64,000 nucleotides of DNA from Bursaphelenchus xylophilus (taxonomy: Eukaryota; Nematoda; Chromadorea; Rhabditida; Aphelenchoididae), in the NCBI GenBank assembly GCA_904066235.2, contig CAJFCV020000005.1, positions 7,993,501 through 8,057,500 on the forward strand, in the 5' to 3' direction. Both the position numbers and the translations under genes were made by a program. Position 1 is the first letter of the stretch, and each line of letters begins with the position of its first letter. This document shows positions 24,001 to 36,600 of this stretch, one piece after another. The notes under the pieces are model-generated. The model ran no database searches. It saw only the letters and a list, made by a program, of their open reading frames with translations, and had not been told where the DNA came from.

Positions 24001-24272
24001 TTCATTTTAGCAAATTTCTCACTGCTGACTCAATCGTGCTAGATTCAACTTTTGAAGGATTCATGGACCCTGACCCTCCGTTAGAGGGTGTAGCCGCTGA
24101 AACCCCGGAAGGAAATGTGGCTTTGGTTGTGATGAACAGACACAGAAAAAATGTTTACAATTTGGGAATTAGTGATGGACGAACTGATGGAAAGATTATT
24201 AAGATTGCCATGAAACCGAATGCTATCAAAACCATTGTTTGGAAAAAACTAAAAGAACATAAAGAATTGTAA
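21064..24272 (+). CDS. gba: Lysosomal glucosylceramidase, GH30 (copy C)
   Basis: Eight exons: 21064-21286, 21503-21646, 21682-21976, 22020-22136, 22180-22294, 23353-23475, 23686-23924, 24011-24272; 505 aa. Exon lengths 1-7 are identical to copy B and every splice phase agrees. Catalytic Glu residues are present in ITIMNEPG and IWATE (followed by A after splicing). Signal peptide MRLVIAAIVLQCICC. Intron 5 is 1058 bp against 267 bp in B because it carries a 20 bp satellite within an inverted repeat. AATAAA at about 24308 is a likely poly(A) signal. The high identity to B, including the sequence before exon 6, points to a recent tandem duplication or gene conversion. Confidence 0.9.
22361..23205. 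repeat. 20 bp satellite nested in an inverted GACTGAACCCCCC repeat, inside gba-C intron 5
   Basis: The outer arms are runs of CTGAACCCCCCTGA (about 22361-22480) and its complement GGGGGGTTCAGTC (about 23055-23195). Inside them 22721-23020 is exactly fifteen 20 bp units of CATTTTTTTCAATTTGGCCA, with AA/AC/CA variants. 22510-22700 holds diverged units in the opposite orientation. Because 20 is not a multiple of 3, the array is open in all three frames on the plus strand; those frames are artefacts. Confidence 0.9.
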
Positions 24273-27200
24273 ATTAAAAAATTCATCATCAGAAGACCTT
24301 GCATGCAATAAAATTGCAATATTTCATGTCGTTAAAGTGAAATAATTTTGCATAATCATTTTGTTTCCCATCGCAAAATTAAATGTGTCGAGGTTGATGT
24401 AGAATCAACGTTTCAAAAATTTTATTGTAAGATACGAAATGTGTTCTCCTTCGCTGCAAAAAAAGTTTTTCTGTTACCATCAAAAAAGTTTCCAGAACGT
24501 TTATCTTCGGTCATTTTGTGGATCAAAATGTGTGATCGCTCAAAGAGATTGGCCTCGCATAAAAAACCAATCAAATGGCAACAAAAAAGCTCCCAAAAGG
24601 AACTAAAGTCCGGCAAATGCGAGGAAATGAAGTGGCTCTTTGAGTTTTTTTTTGTAAGCAGGAGGTTAGTTCCTGAATTTACTTCATTTCAAACACGTAG
24701 CCATCCTGGAACGTTTCATTTTTTATTGTGTCGCACTGAAAATTTCGGGAAATAAACATTCCGGAGGTCAAGGATTTATTCGCCCGTTGAGGGCTTGCAA
24801 GTCTGATAGAGGAACAAAAAGACGGTCAACTTTTGATTTATTACAGTTTTTTTGGATGGGATATTGTCATTTTTTAGATGGGATATTGTAGAGTGACGTT
24901 CAGAAGGGGTTCCTTGGGGAACGAGTTTTCGATGCAATGTCATCATGGGATTTTTTTACTGTGAAAATTTTGTAAGGAATTGGATAAAATAAATTTTCTG
25001 GTTAGGTTCCCGTGTTGAATGCTTCTATTTATTTTGAAGAAATAGTGACGCAAAAAATCAGATTGTAATTTTATAAGAACTTTTATAAGGATCTTTTTCT
25101 TGCGCTTTGCAAAAGCCTCTGGTTTTTTAGGCCGAAAAAATATAAAAACTTGTTTTTTGACTTTTTGCCTGACTGATCTCCATCATGTTATACTGTAGCA
25201 AAGTTTTCTTGGATATCTCGGCCTCTTTAACAAATCAAAAATATTAAAAGTTGAAACCCCTCACTTGTAGGTACCTCGTATATAAAAATCTTTGTAAAAT
25301 TCATTCCTTTGCAAAAATCGGCGAATGGAGTCTTGAAAGTCCTTGAACCGGAAACAAGGATGTAAATTGCTACCTTCTGAGTTCCCATGGTCATCAATCT
25401 TCTCAAAAATTTGTTATTTCTCGCTCGCCGAACCAAATAACATGTTCGGATTTGACGAATTCCGATTATTTGGGGACGGAATGTGCTGAATATCGTATGC
25501 ATTCTTAAATGCTCTATTTTCCTCGCTACAGGAGCGATTTTTAGGGATTTGCAAAATTCCTTGAGGTTTTAGGTCGGAATATTGTAGCTATTTTTGGAAT
25601 TTTTACTTGCAAAAACTCTGAATAGTCTAGGCCGTAAAGAGGCCGGTAAGTTGCGTGGGTCTCTTTCAAGTTCAAACCAAACTAAACTACTTTTGAAACG
25701 CTCTTAGAATCAGTTTATTAGCCCAAAAACCGTCGTTCTCTTATTTACCGAGCGGTTTTTTTGGGTCAAAATCGTTCGGTCTGCAGCTAATTTCTCCCTA
25801 ATCTTGCGATCTCATTCCCTTCATACTTTTCGCATTTGGGTTAATTTTGTAAAAGCTTTCACATTTTGCGGGACTTTCCCTTGTTATCAATGATTCGCGC
25901 GAGCCGGATATCAGCCCTTTTAGCGATCTCAAAGTGCATTTCATAACTCCAAATTCCGATAAAAAGTAATTCCTTTAGAAAAAAAGAAAAAGAATAGCGC
26001 GTTCCAAATGCGCGACATCGCCCGATTATGACTTTCGATTTCGTTACGACAGATGGATCAAGCAGGAGAAAGTCGTAAGGTGCGGCTGACAGTCCAAGAA
26101 GAACTTGAGTCTTTTCTGGGAGGATACCTTTTGCGTAAAATAACTTTATTTACGAAAACATAGTTCGTGATTTAATAATTTGACATATATTATACTAGAC
26201 TGCTTCCTTCAAAGACATGCGCGGCATTCCAAGTCGGCGCTTCGCGGAAATGACCGAGATTTTTAGCTAGAAAATTGCTCAAAATCTGACACTTTTTTTG
26301 CAAATTTTACCATTGAAGGATTCCACAAGGAAATATCCCTTTTCAGGCCAAAGTCCGCGTAGACACGACCAATTTTTCCCCAATGACCGCTTCCCGCATT
26401 TCGCGCACTCTCTTGTCGTCAAATTTTTTGGATACCTGGGTTACCCCAGGTCTTTCAGCCTTCTCTTTCCTCAAAAATTACTGTATTTTTATCTCCTTGT
26501 AAGACTACTTCAAATTGCTTGTAAACCCTTCATTTTTTTTAACCTTTTGAAAACCTCCCTTTACCTTTCTCTCTCTCGTTTACAGCAATTTCCAAATCAT
26601 GTTTTTGCATAAATAATTTCGCATAATTATGTGTTGCTGAGTGATGAACCAACGTCATCAAACAATTTGCATTCCTTTTTGTCTACAAATACAAGTTCAC
26701 GTTAATTTCAGCCGTTTAAATCAGCTGAAACAAGTTTTCCTTGTATTGGGATTTTATTAGGCGAAGATGGAGAAAGTAGAACATTGTAAACAAATTTCTG
26801 ACCTCGTCGAGAGATTCAACTGTATATTTTGCTGTTATTCGGCTTGCTTTCTATCACTTCATATCCGCTAATAACGGAGATTAAAAATTTGTCTTTTCAA
26901 GGACCTTCATTCGTAGAGCTATTTTTCTAATAAACAATCGTCGGCTTCGTTTCATGAAGCTAAATTGTCAGTCGTAGAAACCGCGATTACAATAATAAAA
27001 AAAGTAAAAGGTCTCTTTTTATTTTCCAATTTCCCTAATGGTCTATCTAATTCTGATGCCCAAAGTGTCGAGAAAACAACTTCAAATCCTCGTTTCCTCC
27101 TTCCAAAAAACCTTTTGTTCGCTCTTCAAATACTTCATAATTTCAGGCGAAAAACTTCCCGCAATCTTTTTATATTATATTATTTAACAATAACCTCCCT

Positions 27201-30200
27201 TGCAAGGAGGAAAACTTTTTCACTTTGTCATAACCTCACCGATTATAAGTCTTTTGACGATGTTTGTCAGATCTTATTTTGAAGGGCTTTGGTTTACAAG
27301 GGGAGTGTTTGAGGCTCCCCTTTTTAATTTTCACTTTCATTAGGCATGGCCATGTATCAATTCTTGAAAACTTTCAATCGCGTTGTGCAGGAGAAGCCAG
27401 GGTATTCAACCATTCTTGTGGTCGAGAAAGCGCGTGAATGTCGATAACGTTCAGAAAAAAACGCTAAACTTTTTTATTGGCCTTTCCAGGAGGCTTGTAA
27501 AAAAGGTTCATTCAGAATTTGGGCAAATTTTCAGCTATGCCTTTCGTTGACTTCCCCTACAGTGTAGTATTATAATATTTTGTCACCCAATGTAGAGAGA
27601 CAAGAAAACAGAAGAATATCTCAAAGGTAGCAATGACAATGGCGGTTCGTTTTGTTTATCGACCAGAGGGATTTCTGGAACGGAGAGAAACGAGTATGTC
27701 ACTCCAGGGAATAATTAACAGACTACAGGTTCGCCGGTTTCCGGAGGATCAACCAGGAAGGGTTCGTTGAGATGGCTTGCGCGATGTATTCGGTTTTATG
27801 ATCTGGAAGGATTTGTGAGTCATAAAACGCGTCAAAGGTATCTTTTTTGTTAATTAGCTTATGGAGTGGTGAATAATGACCGCATCGGGTTATATATGAC
27901 GGTTTCTGCGGGCTTCCGGACCACTAGAAGTCTTTTTGCAACGTGAAATAGAGGGATATCCTTTATCTTCCCAGAATTACTGATGATAATTAATTTCCGG
28001 TAGTTCTGAACAGTTGATTATTATTGATCTGTGATATCTAATTTTCTTTTTGACTTATTAGTGCCCCATCGAGTTCCGATCCCGACCCATGTCTTTTCGG
28101 CTTTGAGGGATCCGACTTCTCGGCCTAATCACAATGCAGCACCCACTACTAGAACAAAAGTTGTCGACAAAAAGGCTGGTTACGATCTCAAAGACAAAAC
28201 CGATCCGTGGACTATTTAGACAGTGATTTGTAACCGTATAGGCTGAAGCAGGATGGGTAGAGAAAAAAAAATCCAAAGAAGCATAAAACTTTGGCCAATA
28301 CCTGACAACTTTCGGCCTAAGAATTCAATAGTTTCTGAAAAACGGAAGCTAAGGATTGGTAGTTTGTGTTCGTAAATCCTAATCTAAATTTGTATCAAGC
28401 TTTATCAAGAACGAAGTCTTTTACTCCGGCCATTTCTACCGTAAATCAACGCGTCGCGACGTTGAATACAGCATTCATCTTCTATTGACTACAAGAACTT
28501 TTTGATCCCTTCAAACGCCTTCTAAACAGGGGTTTAATCGGATTACGGTTCAACAGCCCTCTACGCATTATCCCTTTCCGCGGGGAACATCTCCGAACAC
28601 TTTACGTAATTTTTTGATCTACTTCTTGCTCCAGAAAAAGACGACCAAATCGTTGAACAAATTCAAGTGAGAAATATAAAAATGGGCTAATTGAACGGCG
28701 CCAATCGATTTTTGGTGTTGTGGTAGAGGCGGAATGACTAATCGAAAAGAGAATGGTGGCGAATTGCGCAAGAGGAAAATTGTTGAGACTGTTCTTTGAC
28801 TTTTGGCTTTTTTCAGATATTAGGCAGTCTTTGGGGCCACTTTTCCATGCAAAACTTGGTACCCTCAAAATATTAAGTATTTTTTCAAATTTTACCGTCG
28901 TACCGCAAAGAAATACCATGAACTTTGTCAAAACTACACCTGTAAAGTAGACGGCTCAGAGCGCTTTATGAGTGGACAGCGCCATAAAGAGGTTACAAGA
29001 TCTCTATCGCCGCGATATTTGCAAAAGAGGCGCATCAAAAAGGCCTTGAATACGAGTATCATGGGCAAAAGAATGAATCTCTTTTTTATCTCTTCGTATT
29101 TCACAATTCGAATTCAAGATTTACTTTTGGTCATAAAAACCAAAGTTTTTTGTTAGAAAATTGAAAAGAAAAATCGGTTCCTAAAAGCATATTTGTAAAG
29201 TACGCCACACTGACTAGTCTTTTCATCCATACCTGCTTTACATTTTTTCGTCTTAAAAAAGTTGCATTTAGTCATGCAATTTGTAATAGTTTTGCCACAA
29301 AATTTATTTTTTACGTTAAAAGCAAGTTTATTTTGTAAAGTGCGTATCATAATTCGACGCTATAACCATGCCGTTCCACGTTTTTCCCGTCAATTCAAAG
29401 TTTCCCTACTTTTTCTTTCGAAAAATCCCATTATGTCGCAAATTGCCACTCAAATTGCGCCAACCTTGTTACCCAACTATTTATTCTCATCCCTAATAAT
29501 CGTCGACGTTTTCACCTGTCTAAACGCCTCATTAAACCGCTCCGCTGAAGGATGGGTTGGATTTTTTCGCCGTCTTCTGGGAAGACATTGTAATGTTTTT
29601 TCCACAAACATTTTTTGGGTTATTACTCTCAAGTATACCGAACAAACAGACTGTTAAGGAGGCGAAAGAGGGAAGCTTAATGGTTCTTGGTCTGGGGTTT
29701 ACAGTTTCTACTGGAGTGTTTACTTTCGGGTGAATTTTTATTACTTTAGCGGTGTCTAAAATAATGTCGGTAGCTGACTAAAATATATTTTATCTGTCTC
29801 ATGAAGCACATGAAAAAGTGCTCTAACGTATTTTAAAAAAATCCATACCATTCCAGACGGATTAGGCCAGATTTAGCCAAATCCCCATCTGCGGCCTGCC
29901 GATCGTCGGGCGCAGCTCGAAATCCGGGAACTTCCTTGTTTTACCCAATTTCGGTAATTTTTTTTTGTAATTTGCATTCGCTGATCTCTATTGTTCTGAA
30001 AACATTTTAACAACCTATTCTCACCTCTAAAATCGTAGTAAGCCATCTTTCTCATCTGAAGTTATCTAATTTTTGCGGGTTTTCCTCATTTCCCCGGATT
30101 TTAGGTAATAACTTAAAATTTTAGTCTTCTAAACTACTTCTTGCTCTTTTCTGATGCTGTTGTAATTTATAAGCGTTTACTTTTTCCCGATTTTTTTGCT

Positions 30201-31698
30201 TTTTTGTCAGTGATATAAATCTAGACCCATCATTCCTTGCGACATTATTTTTCTCACACGGGGTACCTTCTCTTCGTGAGTTGGAACGTTCACCGTGAAG
30301 GGGGAAGTCGTCCGTTATCGGTTGAGGTTTGCTTGATAATGCGTGAAATTTCGAGGAATGATTTGCGGGGGAGTTTTCTAGTGAGACCTTGGTTTTTGGC
30401 GGCTTGCTTGACTATTTGGCGTATTTTAGAGTTAAAATGGTGAGACTAGTTCGTCCGGAAAGTCGCCGGACTGAAATCGGCGACGTGCACTCTCCGAAAA
30501 CGAAAGTTCACTTTGCACTGTGCAATTTCTTGCTTTCTGCACCGTGCAATAGGCTTTTTTGGACTGTCGCTCGCACCCTGATTTTTTTCTCACAGTGCAT
30601 GTCGCAGTTGGGCGACTGTCCGCAAGCACTAGTAAAGGGGATGATTTTTCGATTTTATAGGAAGAGGATGACTACATTTTTATTGTTAGAGCAAACTTTT
30701 AAATCGGAATATTTGATTATGTTGATTTTGGCGTTAATTTTTTCAACCCTCTAATGTTAATTATCTTTATCATTTATGCTGAAAATGTATTTCTAGTAGT
30801 TCTACTATTTTCTCAGACTTCCAAGAAATCCATTCAATCTCAAATTATTGATTTATAAACTTTTTTCTGCGATGATATCTAAAGTAATATAATTTATCGA
30901 AATTTCGATCTAATTCAATTAATTATTCAATGAGCTGCTTGACCTCTCGTCCATTTACAACATTCTTCGTGAACTCTATTGCCTAATTACATCAGACACC
31001 CCCGTCTATTTGTTTGATAGCTATCGCAATAGAAAAAGATAAAAAATTATTTGACATTTTTCTATCACGGCGTATCTTGTGATCTTTATTATGTTGTGTA
31101 GCGGGCGTTGGAAGCTTTTTTACGTCATATTTAAGCTGCGCGTTATGATTTCAAATTTTTTTTATCTGACGCTGAAGTGAAATAAAAAAATTTAAAATTC
31201 ATCCTGTAAGCTGATAAAATACGAATTGAAATTGAATATCTATTTGCTATTTGCTACACTTACTCATTGTTTTTTTTTTCTGTTTTCGGCACTATCTTTA
31301 AAATTTTTTTATTTTACCTGTGCCATTTCATATTATTTTTGCCTCTTTTTACGCACGGATTTGCAATTTCCTCCCGGCTATTCGTTCCCAAACCTCTTTT
31401 TGGTAGTTGTTATACTGTTTTCACTTCTTATTTCTATACTTTTTGAGCTCCTCTCGCTCCGTTGGGTTTTAGTATACTCGGTGTTAAAGTAAAAGTCCTC
31501 GAACAAGTTGTTTTTATTTTGTGTTTGAGCTCTGAATACCTTCAAAACAAAATATTCTTTGTTTTACCTCGATTATTATTAGGCTCTGCTATAATTATCG
31601 ACGCTTTTTTAGGTAATTATTCGATTTATTTCTTTCTCGCAAATATTTTGGATGATTTTTACCCGGATTTTGCGGTAACTTTTGTTGTTTTAGGGTTG
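24273..31698. other. 7.4 kb AT-rich stretch with no confident gene
   Basis: Only short open frames with compositions like the background are present, many hydrophobic by AT bias (for example 31226-31492). One sub-region, 27594-28219, looks coding and is listed separately. A 37-codon frame from ATG at about 26053 (MDQAGESRKVRL..) also has coding-like composition but no partner exon could be assigned. The GCACTGTGCAAT motif pair at 30514-30550 recurs elsewhere in the window. Confidence 0.5.
27594..28219 (+). other. Unresolved coding potential, possible small multi-exon gene
   Basis: Three GC-richer blocks stand out: about 27594-27706 (donor GA/GTATGT), about 27736-27810 (donor GTGAGT), and about 28055-28219 after a TTATTAG acceptor, ending in TAG. 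Two frames are open through the first two blocks, one giving ..MAVRFVYRPEGFLERR.. then ..RKGSLRWLARCIRFYDLEGF, the other ..RDKKTEEYLKGSNDNGG... The third block reads ..HRVPIPTHVFSALRDP.. in a phase I cannot connect cleanly. No family recognised. Confidence 0.25.
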
Positions 31699-34600
31699 AT
31701 GCTGCCTTTAAAGGCGTTTTTATACGTCTTCGGCGTTGGCGCATCAGTCTTCCTCGTCCTCAACCAAAGCATACTGACCTCGAACCAACAGGATCTCGAA
31801 AGGATACTAGAAACAGGTAAAATACGGCCCAATTTAGTGGGTCATGACATTATTTGAGGCAATAAATTTCGATGAAAAAGTCCGGTTGTAACACTTATAT
31901 TTCTAACATTCGTAGTAGGGTTGTTATGAAAAAAATTGTTTTTACTTTGGTATGAAAACTTGTTATCCCAATTATTTACAGATGAACCTTATTTCGGACT
32001 AAATGACACCCTCACCACAACAGCTAAAGCTCTAACTTCTAATCACGCGGAATGCCGCCTACCTAAATTAGATCCCTGGGATCCCATGATCAAGCGATTC
32101 CTGGACTCTTCAAAGGACCCCAGAAAGAATTGCAAACCCAAATTTCATGTACAAAGCTATGTGTTGGATGGAATTGTAAAGGTCAATCGGACCAAAAATA
32201 CAACTGATCCCTGCTTTTATAGGTGAGTGTTGTCTGGGTTTTATTTATTTTTTTTTGAAATTTCTTTTGTGAAGTGTGTATAACCAAAAGTTTTAATCCT
32301 ACTATTGGAAATGTGGCAATTTTTGTTTTTTATTGACCCTACAATCAAAATTTGATTCTAATTTACAGATGTCTACACCCAGTTGATGATCGGAGCCTGA
32401 AGTTTGACAAATGGTTACCTATTGATGACGAAGAAGGTGCTGCTCCCCAGTGTGATGTTTTTGATGTCCAATGTGGAGATTTGCAAAAACCCAGCTACAA
32501 ATTCCTTCATCAACAAATTTTTGAGAGGTAGGCGGCTTTTGCATTGCTTTTTATTGTGATTTGAAATTTTTAATTTTTTGCACAGTGCAGATTTTTGATT
32601 TTTCGAATTTTTGCACTGTGCAATATGTTTGAGTGATCTAAAAAATATTAAAAATGAATTTTCAGGACTGTGAAGAAGTCCCCAGCCGACCCGAATGCCG
32701 CTGATATTCACTTGATAATTATCGATTCGGTGAGCACCAGCCAATTTGTCCGTTCAATGCCCCAAACCGAGTATTTCCTAAGGCGAGAATTGGACGCGGT
32801 CCATTTCCCATACCTCAACAAGGTCGGCCTGAACAGTCGCCCCAATGCCTACGCGTTTTTCCTCGGCGAAAGAGCCATGAATTTGCCGGCCAATCCGTGG
32901 GGAGAGTACTTGGGCAAAGGCCGCGGAAACGCGCTGTGCAAAAAGTCCTTGAACACTGAGAATTTCATTGGATTCGACTACAATAATAATGGGTATCGAA
33001 CTCTGATGAACGAGGATTGGGCTATTGGGATTTTCAACTGGCCGAATTGCTTGGGCTTCACGAAAAGTCCGGTGGATCACTTTATGAAGTAAGTGCAATA
33101 TGGGCTTGGGTGGATTGGAAGTTGTAAAATGTGGTTTGATAGTGGAGAATTGTATTTCAGCTGTTTTAATTGGATTTTTTAAATTTTTCAGGCCATTTGC
33201 CCTCCGAGTTGATGGATCGAAGAAGTACAAGGACAAAGAGCTCCGAAGTGCTGTCTACAAACACACTTGCCACGAATCTCATGACTATATGCTCGAATTA
33301 ATGGAAGAATTTGCCAACAAATACCCGAATGAACCTAAATTTTCGATAAACTGGCTGACCGACATTGCCCATGACGATATGAACGGACTTTATCATGTGG
33401 ACACGCAGATGAAAGACTTCTTTAACAGAATCAAGGACCGTCTGCAAAATTCGTTCCTCATTTTCATGGCGGATCATGGGGGGAGGACGGGAAAAGTGAG
33501 GAATACCCCGGTCGGGGAGATCGAAGACCATAATCCATTCTTCATGATCTCGGTCCCACAACGACTGAGGGGCAACAAGGATCTAATGTACCAATTGAGG
33601 AAGAATTCAAAGGAATTGATCACTCACTATGACCTTTATGCAACGTTCTTGGAATTGGCTACGGTAAGTGTAAGATAAGGTCGAATTTTGGTATTTTTGA
33701 AGGACCTTAGGGAATGTCTTTGTTCCTTAAGTTGTGTAGAGCACTTTTTGAGCGTCTAGACATTGTTTGGGATATTGATTTTGCATAGAAAAGAATTTTT
33801 GTTTTATAATAATTTTGGGAAAAAATCTCTGTTCAATGGAGGGAATTGATGGTAAAATTGAATGGTACTGGGGTGACTAGTAAAAAATGGACTAAAATAA
33901 TACAAATTGTAGGAAAATCATAAATGGACCAACTCGACTTCCTTCACTGATCGCCGATTTACTCATCCCACCAGAGAACTCAAAGGCTCATCGCTTTTCC
34001 ATCCGCTTAAGACCCCAAGAGATTGCAATTCGCTCTTAATTCCGTTCAATTATTGTCTTTGCCAACATGACCGAAGAACCATCCAAAATTCGGAAATTTG
34101 GAAGGGAACTGGGAAGTTGATGGTGGAAAAGATGAACAAGGACGTGAAGGCCTCAGAATACGCGTCAAAATGCGCTGAGCTCAGGCTGGATGAGAGTTTT
34201 GGGAACTCGGTGGAGGAATTCAACCCAATCTCGGAGAAGGAAACGCCATATTTGGTCAAGATTAAGGTTCAACCGAGCGGAGGACTGTATGAAGCATATG
34301 TTATGGTAAGTCGGGGATGTTTGATGAATTGGATATATGGGAAAGGGATTTTTAAACTTTTTTACCTTCTCAGAATGGTTTGTTTAGCAAAAATATAATA
34401 TGGAAAACGTAAAGGTAACATGGCTTGATTTTTCAATGTCATAGTAAAAGCACAGAAAAAGGTCGAGTTCGGCCTTACTTTATCTCCATATTTAAGCCTA
34501 AGAAATGAGGAAATAAGCCTTCAAAATACGGTTTATTACGAGCATTTTACGTGAAATATAATTTTAGATGCGGAATGGAACCCTAGAGTTGGTGACGCAA

Positions 34601-34735
34601 GACTTTGCCCGCATTGACATGTACAAAGAGCAGACCAAATGTATCCCCGAAAACTTCATTCGCAACTACTGTTTTTGCAATGACTTATTGGCAAAAAGTC
34701 ATAAAAAGCGCGAAGCTACTCGTCGTCGTGGCTAA
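31699..34735 (+). CDS. DUF229 protein 1 (alkaline-phosphatase/sulfatase-like superfamily)
   Basis: Exons 31699-31816, 31982-32222, 32369-32527, 32666-33088, 33192-33663, 33913-34305, 34568-34735 give 657 aa. Residues 5-23 are a signal anchor, so it is probably a type II membrane or secreted protein. A Cys-containing N-terminal region (CRLPKLDPWDP) precedes the DUF229 domain. Superfamily-type motifs: IIIDSVSTS (about 190-197, first metal ligand and nucleophile region), AHDDMNG (about 373-379), MADHGGRTG (about 406-414), THYDLYAT (about 458-465). All putative ligands are present. The C-terminus has paired Cys (CLCQ, NYCFC). The family has no established substrate. Exon 5 (472 bp) equals the 250 and 222 bp exons of copies 4 and 5 combined, so one intron is absent. 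A TTTTAG acceptor sits 5 bp before the ATG. Confidence 0.85.
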
Positions 34736-35219
34736 TATTTTACAGTGGAACCGCAGGGTTGGCTGTTCTCTCAAAATTATCAGTCTAAAAACTTTAAATT
34801 TTCTAATTTTTTCAATTTGAAGTCTAAATTTGAATTTTTTTGTTATAACTTGGATATTTTTATTGATTTTCTATGTCCACTGTCTTGCCGAGTAACTGTT
34901 TCGCTCTAGGGTAAATCGAAAATTTCGGGTAATTCCTCCAACAACATACATATTTTTTGGAATGACACTGTTATGGTCTCCATTGACACTTTTAAGTTTT
35001 TTAGCACTTTACATTCCCCCAATTCTAAGCTTTGTAGACTCGCTAATTTTCGTAGTAAAAATCCACTACCTTTACTACTCTTTATAACTTTTTACATTGT
35101 ATGTAATATAGGTATTTTTTCTATTTTGTGCCATTAGAAACGATTTTAATAAACTTTTGACAGTTTTTATTTTTGGGGGTCGATGAAAGAAGCAGTGGAG
35201 TAGACTTTAATTACGCTGA

Positions 35220-35659
35220 TCAAGGGCAAAGACCGCACGTATTAGCGCAATATTGCCGCTTGTCGGCATTGGTGTAGTACTGGTTCCGGCAGAAGCCATT
35301 GCGGTTCCAAGCGGCACATCTAAAGGTGGTACAAGGTAATATAGAGAAATGTGTAACGGGAAATTAAGTTTAGTAGAACCAACAAACTAACCCCTTTTTT
35401 TTGGGCAACATTCTTACCTTGTGCTAGCATCCTGACATCCTCCAACGCACCTGCCACACGTCTTTTTGCAATGCTCCTCCAACATTAGCGTGTATGTCCG
35501 ATCATTGCACAAGTTGGACAGCTGCGCGCAATTTGTCGCGGTATCTGCACATGCGGTCGCAGATGATGCTGATGCCGTTGTCGATGATGAGGCATCGTTC
35601 TCATGCTGATGAAGGCAGAAAAAGAGAACTGACAAAAGAGAAAAGGTGTGGAATTTCAT
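35220..35659 (-). CDS. Small secreted protein with two ShK domains
   Basis: Two exons, 35659-35418 and 35319-35220, give 113 aa. An N-terminal signal peptide (MKFHTFSLLSVLFFCLHQ) is followed by a Ser/Thr/Ala linker and two six-cysteine ShK (ShKT) domains: about 37-71 (CADTATNCAQLSNLC .. CKKTCGRC) and about 75-112 (CQDASTRC .. CANTCGLC). The splice falls within the second domain, after STR. ShK domains are disulfide-bonded modules common in secreted nematode proteins; in other animals some block potassium channels, but most nematode members have no assigned activity. TATAAAAG on the minus strand about 50 bp upstream is a likely TATA box. It sits between DUF229 copies 1 and 2. Confidence 0.85.
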
Positions 35660-36600
35660 ATTGAAAATGAGGTTGGTGTGATATTTTTGTTTGCGAACCT
35701 GCGCTTTTATATCACAAAGGTTTAGCCAATTTCAGCTCCGAGGCTACAGCCCTTTATCCAAGTTTGCACTTTCTACTCCTTGTTGGTTCAACTGTCCGAC
35801 ATAACTCGGAAGAATCGTCAGTCAGCGCCTGAGGCGTTGAGTGTGAGTCATGGAATTTACGTCAAATTCAAAAAAATCGTCTTTTTCTGTCCTAGTTAAG
35901 TGTTGCTTTTGGCCGTTTACTTTGTAAGGAATTCTTCAAGCCTTCGATGAAGTTGTCTGCTGATTTTCTAGGTTGCTAGCGTCTGCATAAATGTCGTAGT
36001 TGGAGTTTCCTACTGCCTTCTCACACTCTAATCGAAGTTCTTGCCTTTCGATCCACGATTGTTTTTATAGCTGCCATGGAGGACGTGCAAATTTTCTTTT
36101 ACGTATTTGCAGTCCCAACAAGTCTCAAATGTACGGCGGGCCCACACTTTTAAGCTTCCAGGTGTATAAGTGGCTTGAATAGTTATCACAAGCTTATCCA
36201 TGTATTTTTTACCATTTTTTGAAAACAAACTCTCATAACATTGAAAGCAATGGATGAATTTAATAGATTTGTGTACTTATCAGTACCTGGGAGTTGTCAA
36301 TGTAAAATTTCTATCGTACTACGTAGATTACGGGAAGGAAATCGTAATTCTGATCAAAAATGTCGCAAAGTGGTTGCCCGCAAGTGTTGCGACGCCAAAT
36401 GTACCTTGGGAAGGTCGGCCATTGTCTTTTTGTTACATAGATCGTCCTTGCTTACATAAGACATGACGTAGGGATCACTGACAAGTGTGCTTTATAGACC
36501 GTCTGTGCTTTGTTTGTGTTAGCTGTTCTAAAAATGTTTAAAAAACTTTGACCTATATTTGGTTTACATGTTATATATACATATTTTTTTAATTATGGCA
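35660..36600. other. Intergenic, with a GCGGGCA-repeat fragment
   Basis: About 36360-36390 contains CGCAAAGTGGTTGCCCGCAA, a stray copy of the unit in the 1-600 foldback. On the minus strand, 36228-36028 and an adjacent frame down to about 35975 look faintly coding but are out of phase with each other and lack a start, so any gene here would be a decayed fragment. Confidence 0.4.

Noticed and set aside
31226..31492. Hydrophobic frame resembling a membrane protein
   Set aside because: Composition follows from AT-rich sequence (Phe, Leu, Ile, Tyr); no splice or start support.
36000..36230. Possible decayed exon on the minus strand (..KVWARRTFETCWDC..)
   Set aside because: Neighbouring coding-like pieces are out of phase, no start or splice sites fit, and no family was recognised.
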